DNA of 39,146 bases. Origin: Azospirillum sp. (GTDB taxonomy: Bacteria > Pseudomonadota > Alphaproteobacteria > Azospirillales > Azospirillaceae). Each line of letters starts with the position of its first letter. The stretch's first letter is position 1. The translations under genes were made by a program, and so were the position numbers. The stretch lies in the NCBI GenBank assembly GCA_027486405.1, contig JAIXPD010000088.1, positions 1 through 39,146 of the forward strand. Reading direction: 5' to 3'. Positions 7,923 to 15,328 of the stretch are shown here, in pieces. The notes under the pieces were generated by a model. It did not search any database, had not been told where the DNA came from, and worked only from the letters and a program-made list of their open reading frames with translations.

Positions 7923-8462
7923 ATGAAGCCGACACCCACCTATGTCAACAAACCGACCTCGGACAATCCGCGCGACGTCGAATGCTGGGCTTTGGCCGAA
8001 GCCGCCCGGCGCTTGATTTCGGCGAGCCACGCGAAGGATGAGGAGGCGTTTCAAGCCGCGTTGCAGCTCAACCAACGGCTATGGACCATTTTTCAGGCCG
8101 CGCTGACGGAAGAGGATTGCGGGCACCCGCGCGAGGTGCAGACCAATCTGGCCGCGCTGTCGCTGCTGGTGGACCGCGAGACCACCGCCCGCCTGATCGA
8201 CATGGATTTTGCCAAGATCGACACGCTGGTCGCGGTCAACCGGTCGGTGGCCAGTGGCTTGATGGCGCAGAACGATTACATCGCCGCGCAGGCCGCCGCC
8301 GGGCAGCCGGTCCCGACTGGCCCGGCTCCAAACGCGGTTCCGCCGGGTATCGGTGGGGGGGTGCCCGGGTTGCGGCCCGCCGCCGCCGCGATGCCGCGCC
8401 CGCCGGTTCCGGCCGCCGATGCCCCGGCGATCAACCGCGAGTCGCTGCGCATCTCGATCTGA
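7923..8462 (+). CDS. flaF: FlaF-family flagellar regulator/chaperone-like protein
   Basis: FlaF in alphaproteobacteria acts with FlbT in flagellin production and has been described as a flagellin-associated secretion factor. Residues about 10-100 match the FlaF domain: NPRDVECWALAEAARRLISA, then LNQRLWTIFQAAL, EVQTNLAALSLLV and TARLIDMDF. The last 60 or so residues are a Pro/Ala/Gly-rich tail absent from short FlaF proteins, making this form (179 residues) longer than usual. GAGGG sits 6 nt before the ATG at 7923. An in-frame ATG at 7845 would add 26 residues but has a weaker ribosome site. The gene is not beside flagellin or flbT here; it ends at a strong terminator. Confidence 0.78.
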   Translation: MKPTPTYVNKPTSDNPRDVECWALAEAARRLISASHAKDEEAFQAALQLNQRLWTIFQAALTEEDCGHPREVQTNLAALSLLVDRETTARLIDMDFAKIDTLVAVNRSVASGLMAQNDYIAAQAAAGQPVPTGPAPNAVPPGIGGGVPGLRPAAAAMPRPPVPAADAPAINRESLRISI

Positions 8463-8485
8463 CCGCTTTGTTTGTGGGATGAGAC

Positions 8486-8523
8486 AAAAACCGGCGCGCT
8501 CGATTGGGTGCGCCGGTTTTTTT
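8486..8523 (+). terminator. Rho-independent terminator after flaF-like gene
   Basis: AAAAACCGGCGC (8486-8497) pairs with GCGCCGGTTTTT (from 8510), enclosing a 12-nt loop. The right arm runs into seven T residues (8517-8523). It lies 24 nt after the FlaF stop codon. The A-tract on the left arm could also let it act on the opposite strand. Confidence 0.92.
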
Positions 8524-8656
8524 GTGCCAGGGCGTATCTGTGTTGGGGGGCGGCTTTCGCATTTGCCGCATCGGACGGTATGGCTTGGCCTTGCTCCTGC
8601 CACAAGGGGGCGATACCGTGCAGCCCCATGGCCGCAGACGGCGCACGCAAGGACCC

Positions 8657-11167
8657 ATGCACGACATCGTCATTCACGTTCTGGGCATGGCCGGGCTTCT
8701 TGCCCTGGTCAGTTTCCTGCCTCCTCTGGCGGCGCGGTTCCAGCTTCCCTTCACCGTGCTGCTGGCGGCGGTCGGGGTGGCGTTGGGCGCGGTCATCCAG
8801 ACCTTCGCCGGGATGCCGGGCGGCGGCCCGTTCCGCGATTTCGTGAACTCGCTGGCCGAACTGGACGTGTCGTCCGAAGTTCTGCTGCACATCTTCCTGC
8901 CGATCCTGCTGTTCGAAACCGCCCTGGCGGTCGATGTCCGGCGGCTGTTCGACGACATCGCGCCGATCCTGCTGATGGCGGTGGTGGCGGTGTTCGTCTG
9001 CACCTTCGCGGTCGGTTACGCGCTCCACCTCTTCACTTCGATGGGGTTGGTGGCCTGCCTGCTGCTGGGGGCCATCGTCGCCAGCACCGATCCGGCGGCG
9101 GTCATCGGCATTTTCCGCGACCTGGGCGCGCCGCGCCGCCTGACCACCCTGGTCGAGGGCGAAAGTCTGCTGAACGACGCGGCGGCCATCGCCCTGTTCA
9201 CCCTGCTGCTGGGCATGTTGACGCGCAAGACCGACGGCGGCGCGACGGCGGCGACGCTGGAGTTTCTGCGCGATTTCGTTGGCGGTGTCGTCACCGGCTA
9301 TCTGTGCGGGCGGGCGGTCTGCATGCTGGTGGAGCCGGTGCGCAACCAACCGATGGCGGAAATCACCCTGACGGTGGCGCAAACCTATCTGGTCTATGTG
9401 GTGGCCGAACATTACGTCGAAGCGTCGGGCGTGGTCGCCGTCGTCACCTCCGCCCTGGTCATCGGCTCGGTCGGGCGCACCCGCATTTCGCCCACCACCT
9501 GGGGCGCGCTGGAGCATGTGTGGCAGCAGTTGGGCTTTTGGGCCAATTCGCTGATCTTCCTGCTGACCGCTATTTTGGTTCCGCGCCTGTTGGCGCAGGC
9601 CGGGTTGGAAGAGGTTGGCCTGGTGCTGGTCGTCACCGTTGCCGCCTTTGCCGCGCGCGGGCTGGTGTTGTTCGGGCTGCTGCCGCTGTTTTCCTGGGCT
9701 GGGCTGTCGCAACAGGTCAGCCACGCCTACAAGACGGTGATGCTGTGGGGCGGCTTGCGCGGGGCGGTGTCGCTGACGTTGGCGCTCGCCGTGACCGAAA
9801 ACGGTCGGGTCCCGGAGCGGGTGCAGAGCTTCATCGCCGTTGTGGTCACGGGCTTTGTCTTTTTCACCCTGTTCGTCAACGGCGCGACGCTGCGCTCCCT
9901 GATCCATCTGCTCAAGCTCGACCGGCTGAACCCGGTCGAACGCGCCATGCGCAACCGCGCCCTGGCCCTGTCGATGGAGAACATCCGCGACCGGGTCAGC
10001 GCCGTGGCCCGCACCTATGAGGTGGACGCCGCCGTCACCGAGGTGATGCTGACGCGCTACGCCGACCGGTTGCAGGCCATCGACCAGCAGCGGTTGAAGG
10101 ACGCCCCTCTGCGCGACGAGGACCGTGTGACCATCGGGTTGGCCATCCTCGTCAACCGGGAAGAGGAGCTGTATTACGCCCATTTCTCCGAAGGCGTGGT
10201 GTCGCGCGCGGTGATGGACATGCTGGCCGGGCGCACCGGGCGGCTGCTGGACGCGGTGAAAACGCAGGGCCGCAACGGCTATCGGGCGTTCGAGGAACCC
10301 TTCATCGCCTTTTCCCCCTGGATGCGCGGGGCGGCGTGGCTGCAACGGCGCTTTGGCATCCACGCCCCGCTCGCCCGCCGCCTGTCGATGCGGTTCGAGG
10401 TGCTGGTCGCCGTCCGCACCGTGCTGCGCGAACTGCTGGTCTTCACCCGCGACCGGCTGTCCCGCCTGCTGGGCGAGGATGTGGCCTGCGAGTTGGAAGG
10501 GATGCTGATCGGTCGCCTGGGCATCGTCGAACAGGCGCTGTCCGCCCTGAAGCTGCAATACCCCGATTACGCCACGGTGCTGCAAGGCCGCTACGTCGGC
10601 CGCGCCGCCCTGCGGTTGGAGCACGCCGACTACCGTGCCATGCGCGCCGAATCGATCATCAGCCAAGAGGTGCTGAGCGATCTGGAGCGCGAGTTGGAGG
10701 GCCGCCGCCGGGCGTTGGAACGGCTGCCTCAACTGGATGTCCGGTTCGATGTGGGCGAGTTGATCGGCCGCGTGCCGTTGTTCGTCGGCCTGCCGGAGGA
10801 GCGGATCGCCGCCATCGCCACCCTGCTGCACGCCCGCCTTGCCCTGCCGGGGGAAACCATCGTGCGGCGCGGCGACCGGGGCGACGCCATGTTCTTCATC
10901 GCGTCCGGGGCGGTGGAGGTGCTGGTTCCCAATCTGGCCGAACCGGTGAAGCTGGGGACCGGTGACTTTTTCGGCGAGATGGCGCTGTTGACCCGCCAAC
11001 GGCGCAATGCAGACGTGCGCGCGATGGGCTATTGCCAATTGCTGGTTCTGGATGAGAAGGATTTCCGTCGCCTGGTGCAGAAGGATGCGAATCTCCGCAC
11101 CCATTTCCAGGCGGTCGCCGAGGCGCGCCGCCAACAGCCCGCGCAACCCGTCCCGGCGGAGACCTGA
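8657..11167 (+). CDS. CPA1 Na+/H+ antiporter with C-terminal cyclic-nucleotide-binding domain
   Basis: This 836-residue inner-membrane protein exchanges cytoplasmic Na+ (or K+) for H+. Residues 1 to about 420 form a multi-spanning CPA1/NhaP exchanger domain, with the family motifs IVASTDPAAVIGIF and EGESLLNDAAAIALF (N173-D174, the ion-binding pair). A long cytoplasmic helical region follows. Residues about 700-830 are a cNMP/Crp-like domain: PLFVGLPEERIAAIATLL, GDAMFFIASGAVEVLV, and GDFFGEMALLTRQRRNADVRA, the phosphate-binding cassette. The architecture resembles SOS1-type exchangers. The ATG at 8657 has AAGGA at ideal spacing; an upstream ATG at 8504 falls inside the terminator and was rejected. 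The EamA gene follows after 21 nt and is probably co-transcribed. Confidence 0.9.
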   Translation: MHDIVIHVLGMAGLLALVSFLPPLAARFQLPFTVLLAAVGVALGAVIQTFAGMPGGGPFRDFVNSLAELDVSSEVLLHIFLPILLFETALAVDVRRLFDDIAPILLMAVVAVFVCTFAVGYALHLFTSMGLVACLLLGAIVASTDPAAVIGIFRDLGAPRRLTTLVEGESLLNDAAAIALFTLLLGMLTRKTDGGATAATLEFLRDFVGGVVTGYLCGRAVCMLVEPVRNQPMAEITLTVAQTYLVYVVAEHYVEASGVVAVVTSALVIGSVGRTRISPTTWGALEHVWQQLGFWANSLIFLLTAILVPRLLAQAGLEEVGLVLVVTVAAFAARGLVLFGLLPLFSWAGLSQQVSHAYKTVMLWGGLRGAVSLTLALAVTENGRVPERVQSFIAVVVTGFVFFTLFVNGATLRSLIHLLKLDRLNPVERAMRNRALALSMENIRDRVSAVARTYEVDAAVTEVMLTRYADRLQAIDQQRLKDAPLRDEDRVTIGLAILVNREEELYYAHFSEGVVSRAVMDMLAGRTGRLLDAVKTQGRNGYRAFEEPFIAFSPWMRGAAWLQRRFGIHAPLARRLSMRFEVLVAVRTVLRELLVFTRDRLSRLLGEDVACELEGMLIGRLGIVEQALSALKLQYPDYATVLQGRYVGRAALRLEHADYRAMRAESIISQEVLSDLERELEGRRRALERLPQLDVRFDVGELIGRVPLFVGLPEERIAAIATLLHARLALPGETIVRRGDRGDAMFFIASGAVEVLVPNLAEPVKLGTGDFFGEMALLTRQRRNADVRAMGYCQLLVLDEKDFRRLVQKDANLRTHFQAVAEARRQQPAQPVPAET

Positions 11168-11188
11168 CCGCCAACCGCGAGCGCCGTG

Positions 11189-12070
11189 ATGACCCCGACG
11201 ACCCAGGACAACCCCGGCTGGGTGCGTCTGGCCCCCGCCCTGTTCGTGCTGCTGTGGAGCACCGGCTTCATCGGCGCGAAATACGGTCTGCCCTATGCCG
11301 AGCCGCTGACCTTCCTGCTGTGGCGGTTGGGGGCGGTGTCCATCGTGTTGGCGCTGGTGGCTCTGGCGACCGGCGCGCCCTGGCCCAAGGATTGGCGGGC
11401 GGCCGGGCGGATCGCGCTCGCCGGGCTGCTGGTCCATGGCGTCTATCTCAGCGGCGTGTTCCTGGCCATCGCCCATGGCTTGGCGGCGGGCGTCACCGCG
11501 CTGATCGTCGGCATCCAACCCCTGTTGATCGCCGCCCTGTCCGGCCCGTTGCTGGGGGAGCGCGTGACCGGGCGGCAATGGCTGGGGCTGTTGCTGGGGC
11601 TGGCCGGGGTCGGGCTGGTGGTGCGGGAGAAATTCACCATCGACGCCGATCATCTGGTCGGCATGGGCTACGCCGCGATGGCGTTGATCGGCATCACCTT
11701 CGGCACGCTCTACCAGAAGCGGCACGGAGCGGCGATGGATCTGCGCAGCGGCACCGCCATCCAATACGCCGCCACCGCGCTCGCGCTCGCCGTGCTTGCC
11801 CCGCTGTGCGAGACGATGGAGGTGCGGTGGACCGGCGAGTTCCTGTTCGCGCTGCTGTGGTTGGGCTTTGTCCTGTCGGTCGGGGCCATCTTCCTGCTGT
11901 TCGGCCTGATCCGCCGGGGCGCGGCGGCGCGGGTCGCCAGCCTGTTCTACCTGACACCGCCGGTGACGGCGCTGGTCGCCTGGGCGATGTTCGACGAACG
12001 GCTGGGTCTGGTCGCGCTCGCCGGGATGGCGGTGGCGGTCGTCGGGGTGGCGCTGGTCAACCGGGGGTGA
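11189..12070 (+). CDS. EamA-family (DMT) transporter
   Basis: This is a drug/metabolite-superfamily permease of 293 residues. It shows about ten hydrophobic segments in two EamA halves: the first from LAPALFVLLWSTGFIGAKYGLPYAEPLTF, written here across a Pro- and Trp-rich opening, the second beginning near HLVGMGYAAMALIGITFGTLY. WSTGFIGAKYGL is a typical EamA first-helix motif. Members export amino acids or metabolites; the substrate cannot be read from sequence. GTG at 11186 directly precedes ATG at 11189 in frame, so either could start the protein. It follows the antiporter gene by about 20 nt on the same strand, suggesting an ion/metabolite homeostasis operon. Confidence 0.85.
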   Translation: MTPTTQDNPGWVRLAPALFVLLWSTGFIGAKYGLPYAEPLTFLLWRLGAVSIVLALVALATGAPWPKDWRAAGRIALAGLLVHGVYLSGVFLAIAHGLAAGVTALIVGIQPLLIAALSGPLLGERVTGRQWLGLLLGLAGVGLVVREKFTIDADHLVGMGYAAMALIGITFGTLYQKRHGAAMDLRSGTAIQYAATALALAVLAPLCETMEVRWTGEFLFALLWLGFVLSVGAIFLLFGLIRRGAAARVASLFYLTPPVTALVAWAMFDERLGLVALAGMAVAVVGVALVNRG

Positions 12071-12097
12071 CGGCGCATCTTGCTCCGCATCGCTTCA

Positions 12098-12126
12098 TTG
12101 CCAGACGGTCGCGCACGGATTATGCT
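12098..12126 (+). promoter_or_regulatory. Sigma-70-like promoter upstream of the 128-aa unknown gene
   Basis: TTGCCA (12098-12103) and TATGCT (12121-12126) are separated by 17 nt, matching the housekeeping consensus at 5/6 and 4/6 positions. They lie in the 120-nt gap between the EamA stop and the next start. Between promoter and gene lies a GGGCGGG...CCCGCCC hairpin in the leader. Confidence 0.42.
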
Positions 12127-12190
12127 GGTTGGATCGTGCCATCCGGGCGGGGCGTTTGCTCTTCCCGCCCGCGACGAACGGAACCGGCCC

Positions 12191-12577
12191 ATGAGCGCTC
12201 TTGACCTTTCCCTGGACGACAGCCAGACGCTGCAAGCGATTGGCATCCTGGCCGACGTGCTGGATGGGGTGGACGGGCCGGGCGGGCTGGACACGGTGTT
12301 GGTGTCCAAGGCGCTGCGGCAGGTGATCGCCACCAAATCCCAACCGGCGTTCGAATTCGCGTCCCGCGCCTTCAACACGTTGGATCCATCGGTGCGCCGT
12401 CAGGTCGCCTCCAGCGCCGACGTCGCCGCGCGCCACGCGGTGGAACTGCGGGCGCGGGTGGGCGGGTTCCTGTCCACCGCGCCGAAAAAACCGATCCCGC
12501 AAGGGCCGGTGGTCACGCAGCAACCCAACCTCATCACCGCGCTCAATTTGCGCTCGCGGCGGCGCTCCACGCCGTAA
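12191..12577 (+). CDS. Hypothetical protein, 128 aa
   Basis: I do not recognise a family. The protein is soluble, has no signal peptide, and is mostly predicted helix in residues 1-95, with acidic DLSLDDSQTLQAIGILADVLDG at the start broken by a VDGPGGLD turn, then VSKALRQVIA and FEFASRAFNTLDPSVRRQV. The last 30 residues are basic and low in structure, ending RSRRRSTP. Upstream ATGs in frame at 12080 and 12122 would cover the candidate promoter, so ATG at 12191 is preferred. It is convergent with the LysR gene at 12584 with only a 6-nt gap. The regular coding pattern and own promoter support a real gene. Confidence 0.68.
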   Translation: MSALDLSLDDSQTLQAIGILADVLDGVDGPGGLDTVLVSKALRQVIATKSQPAFEFASRAFNTLDPSVRRQVASSADVAARHAVELRARVGGFLSTAPKKPIPQGPVVTQQPNLITALNLRSRRRSTP

Positions 12578-12583
12578 GCGGCG

Positions 12584-13546
12584 TCAGTCCCCCTCAAACA
12601 CCGCGATGTCATGCTCGCTGTCCGGCTGCAAGGCCGCGACGACCGCGCAATCCCAATAGGGGCGCGGGCCAAACCGCTGAAGCAGGAAATCCACGAACAC
12701 CCGCACCTTGGGCGACAGATGCCGGTTCTGCGGGTAGACGGCGTTGACGCTGGCCTCCGCGATCATGCAATCGGTCAGAAAGGGGCGCAGCGCCCCCGAC
12801 GACAGGGCTTCCCCGCACAGGAAGGTCGGTGACAGCACGATGCCCGCCCCGGACAGGGCGGCTTCGCGCAGCAGATCGCCGTTGTTGCCGCGCAGCGGGC
12901 CGGAGACGCGCACCGAACGGATCTCCCCGTTCACCTTGAACTGCCACACATCGGGGGTGGGGAGATTGGTGTAGATCAGGCAACGGTGGTTGCTCAGATC
13001 CTCCGGCACCTGGGGAGTGCCGTACTGTTCCAGATAGGCCGGGCTGGCGCAGGTCACGGCGCGGGCCGGGGCCAACCGCCGGGCGATCAGGGAACTGTCG
13101 CGCAGCCGCCCGATGCGGATGGCCAGGTCATAGCCCTCTTCGACCAGATCGACAAAGCGGTCGTTCAAATCCATCTCCACCTCGATCGAGGGGTAACGGT
13201 TGATGAACTCCGCCACGGCGGGGGCAAGATGCCGCACACCGAAGGACACCGGGGCGTTGACCCGCAAACGCCCGCGTGGGGCCGCGTGCAGGTCGGCCAC
13301 CGCCTGTTCGGCCTCCTCCAGATCGGCGAGGATGCGGGCGCAACGCTCGTAATAGGCTTGGCCGACCTCGGTCAGGCTGAGTTTGCGCGTGGTGCGGTTG
13401 AGCAGGCGCGCGCCCAGCCGGTTTTCCAGCTCGCCAATGCGGCGGGACACCACGGATTTCGACAGGTTCAGTCGATCCGCAGCGGCGGTGAAGCTTTTGG
13501 TGTCCACCACCTTGATGAAGGCGAGCATGTCGTCGAGTCGGTCCAT
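12584..13546 (-). CDS. LysR-family transcriptional regulator (next to wrbA)
   Basis: This 320-residue DNA-binding regulator has an N-terminal winged helix (residues 1-60: DDMLAFIKVVDTKSFTAAADRL, then SKSVVSRRIGELENRLGARLL and NRTTRKLSLTE). A periplasmic-binding-protein-like effector domain follows (about 90-295). NRYPSIEVEMDLNDRFVDLVEEGYDLAIRIG and LAPARAVTCASPAYLEQYG, read here in part, place it in the CrgA/DmlR-like group that often senses electrophiles or aromatic compounds. It is divergent from the wrbA-like gene, and an ATTGTT-N11-AACAAT site lies 4 nt upstream of its start codon. Control of wrbA and self-regulation are therefore likely. Confidence 0.9.
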   Translation of the reverse strand: MDRLDDMLAFIKVVDTKSFTAAADRLNLSKSVVSRRIGELENRLGARLLNRTTRKLSLTEVGQAYYERCARILADLEEAEQAVADLHAAPRGRLRVNAPVSFGVRHLAPAVAEFINRYPSIEVEMDLNDRFVDLVEEGYDLAIRIGRLRDSSLIARRLAPARAVTCASPAYLEQYGTPQVPEDLSNHRCLIYTNLPTPDVWQFKVNGEIRSVRVSGPLRGNNGDLLREAALSGAGIVLSPTFLCGEALSSGALRPFLTDCMIAEASVNAVYPQNRHLSPKVRVFVDFLLQRFGPRPYWDCAVVAALQPDSEHDIAVFEGD

Positions 13547-13549
13547 GGC

Positions 13550-13572
13550 ATTGTTCTACACCCAGAAACAAT
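13550..13572. promoter_or_regulatory. LysR-type operator in the lysR-wrbA gap
   Basis: ATTGTT (13550-13555) and AACAAT (13567-13572) form a perfect 6-bp inverted repeat with an 11-nt spacer, fitting the T-N11-A rule for LysR sites. It lies immediately upstream of the LysR start and about 115 nt from the wrbA start. Confidence 0.6.
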
Positions 13573-13686
13573 GATGTGCCAAGAACCTCCATTACCAATT
13601 TGCCGTCGGCGCTCTATCTCTGTGAAGCCGCGACCACCGGACCGCGAGGGCGGAACCGGCCGCGCCAACCATGGGGAGTGCTGACG

Positions 13687-14289
13687 ATGGCCAAGGTTCT
13701 GGTGCTTTATTACAGCAGCTGGGGGCATGTTTCGGCGATGGCGCAGGCGGTGGCGGACGGCGCGCGCTCCGTCCCCGGGACCGAGGTGGCGGTGAAGCGG
13801 GTCCCGGAACTGGTGCCGGAGGCCGTGCGCCAGAACGCCCATTACAAGGACGAAAGCGACGTTCCGGTCGCCACGGTGGACGAGTTGGCCCAGTACGACG
13901 CCATCGTTTTCGGCACGCCGACGCGGTTCGGCAACATGGCCGCGCAGATGAAAAACTTCCTCGACCAGACCGGCGGCCTGTGGATGAAGGGCGCGTTGAT
14001 CGGCAAGGTCGGCAGCGTCTTCACCTCCACCGGGACCCAGCATGGCGGGCAGGAAAGCACCATCCTCAGCACCCACACCGTGCTGCTGCACCAGGGCATG
14101 GTCATCGTCGGTCTGCCCTATTCCTTCCAGGGGCAGATGGGCGTGGCCGAGGTGATGGGCAACTCGCCCTATGGGGCCAGCACGATCGCCGGTGGCGACG
14201 GCTCCCGTCAACCCAGCGCGGTGGAACTGGACGGTGCGCGCTTCCAGGGCCGCCATGTCGCGGAGATCGCCACCAAGCTGCACGGCTGA
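13687..14289 (+). CDS. wrbA: NAD(P)H:quinone oxidoreductase, WrbA family
   Basis: This 200-residue flavodoxin-like FMN enzyme reduces quinones by two electrons, limiting redox cycling. The FMN phosphate-binding loop is near the start (VLVLYYSSWGHVSAMAQAV). The family motif is FGTPTRFGNMAAQMKNFLDQTGGLW, read here from about residue 76, followed by FTSTGTQHGGQESTIL and the late GVAEVMGNSPYGASTIAGGDGSRQPS, also family-typical. Length matches WrbA. GGGGAG lies about 8 nt before the ATG. It is divergent from a LysR regulator, the usual arrangement for quinone- or electrophile-inducible reductases. Confidence 0.93.
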   Translation: MAKVLVLYYSSWGHVSAMAQAVADGARSVPGTEVAVKRVPELVPEAVRQNAHYKDESDVPVATVDELAQYDAIVFGTPTRFGNMAAQMKNFLDQTGGLWMKGALIGKVGSVFTSTGTQHGGQESTILSTHTVLLHQGMVIVGLPYSFQGQMGVAEVMGNSPYGASTIAGGDGSRQPSAVELDGARFQGRHVAEIATKLHG

Positions 14290-14305
14290 CGCCGGGGCGT
14301 TGGCG

Positions 14306-15223
14306 TTATATCGGAGAGTCCGGGTTGGCCTGGGGCGCGGTTGCCGCGTCCTGGGCCAACGCCTGTTTCAGCGCCGCGATGAACACCCGCAGCTTGGGCA
14401 GGATCAGCCGGGCGGGCGGGTAGACGGCCCAGATCGGCAATTCCTTCAGCGTCGCGTCGCTCAAAACCACCGGGACCAGACGCCCGGCCCGCAGATCCTC
14501 CCGCGCGTTCCAGGTGGCCTGCAGCGTGATGCCGGCCCCGCCCAAACAGGCCTCATGCAGCCCTTCGATGCTGCTGGCGGAAAAACGGCCCTGCACGCGC
14601 ACCCGGCGTTCCCGCCCATCGACCAGAAAGGGCCAGTGGGTGGCCCCGCTCAGCAGCAGACAATCATGGTCGGTCAACTCCTCCACCCGGGTCGGCGCGC
14701 CGCGTTCGGCCAGATAGGCGGGGGCGGCGCACAGAACCCGTGGGCCGTCGGCCAAGCGTTGCGCGATCAGGCTGTTGTCGCGCAGATGGGCGATGCGGAT
14801 GGCCAGATCGGCCCCGCTGGCGACCACATCGACCACGCGGTCGGTGAAATCCAGGTCGATCCGCAGATCGGGGTTCGCCCGCAACAGGCTGGGCACGAGC
14901 GGGGCCACGATTTTGCGGCCAAAGGCGTTGGACACCGACACCCGCAACAGGCCCGACGCCCCCGCCACCGCCGCGCGCAAGCTGGCGCGGCCCGCCGCCT
15001 CGCTTTCGACCAGCGCCTGGGCGTAGGGAAGAAAGGCCTCCCCCTCCGGCGTCAAGGACAGGGACCGCGTGGTCCGGTGCATCAGGGTGACGCCCAAATC
15101 ACGCTCCAGCGCCGCCAACCGGCGGGTGGCGATCATGGGCGTGATCCCCAGCCGCCGCGCCGCCGCCGACAGGCTGCCCGCCGCCGCCGCTGTCACCAGA
15201 ACCGCCACCGCGTCCGTGTCCAC
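14306..15223 (-). CDS. LysR-family transcriptional regulator (next to MFS exporter)
   Basis: This 305-residue regulator has an N-terminal winged helix (AVAVLVTAAAAGSLSAAARRLG, then MIATRRLAALERDLGVTLM and HRTTRSLSLTPEG). The effector domain follows (about 88-290), with ANPDLRIDLDFTDRVVDVVASG and IRIAHLRDNSLIAQRL. Start is GTG at 15223 with AAGGCG upstream; the nearby ATG (15228) is out of frame. It is divergent from an MFS transporter and convergent with wrbA (16-nt gap). The shared 105-nt gap with the MFS gene contains two inverted repeats, so control of the exporter is the natural inference. Confidence 0.89.
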   Translation of the reverse strand: MDTDAVAVLVTAAAAGSLSAAARRLGITPMIATRRLAALERDLGVTLMHRTTRSLSLTPEGEAFLPYAQALVESEAAGRASLRAAVAGASGLLRVSVSNAFGRKIVAPLVPSLLRANPDLRIDLDFTDRVVDVVASGADLAIRIAHLRDNSLIAQRLADGPRVLCAAPAYLAERGAPTRVEELTDHDCLLLSGATHWPFLVDGRERRVRVQGRFSASSIEGLHEACLGGAGITLQATWNAREDLRAGRLVPVVLSDATLKELPIWAVYPPARLILPKLRVFIAALKQALAQDAATAPQANPDSPI

Positions 15224-15233
15224 TTCATCGCCT

Positions 15234-15285
15234 TTTGATAAACCGGCCTATCAAACACACCATCTACAACGTTTCCCGATAAACG
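15234..15285. promoter_or_regulatory. Inverted repeats in the lysR-MFS gap (putative LysR sites)
   Basis: TTTGATA (15234-15240) and TATCAAA (15249-15255) are a perfect 7-bp inverted repeat with 8-nt spacer. CGTTT (15270-15274) and AAACG (15281-15285) form a second, weaker one. Two sites between divergent LysR and target genes is typical of recognition and activation sites. Confidence 0.5.
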
Positions 15286-15328
15286 GCCACAGTGCGCCCA
15301 CGATGCGTTCCACCGAAAGACCCGACCG

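Noticed and set aside
8276..11764. A 1162-codon open frame on the minus strand
   Set aside because: It is antisense to the antiporter, rich in Gln, His, Arg and Gly, and shows no domain; this is a GC-driven shadow.
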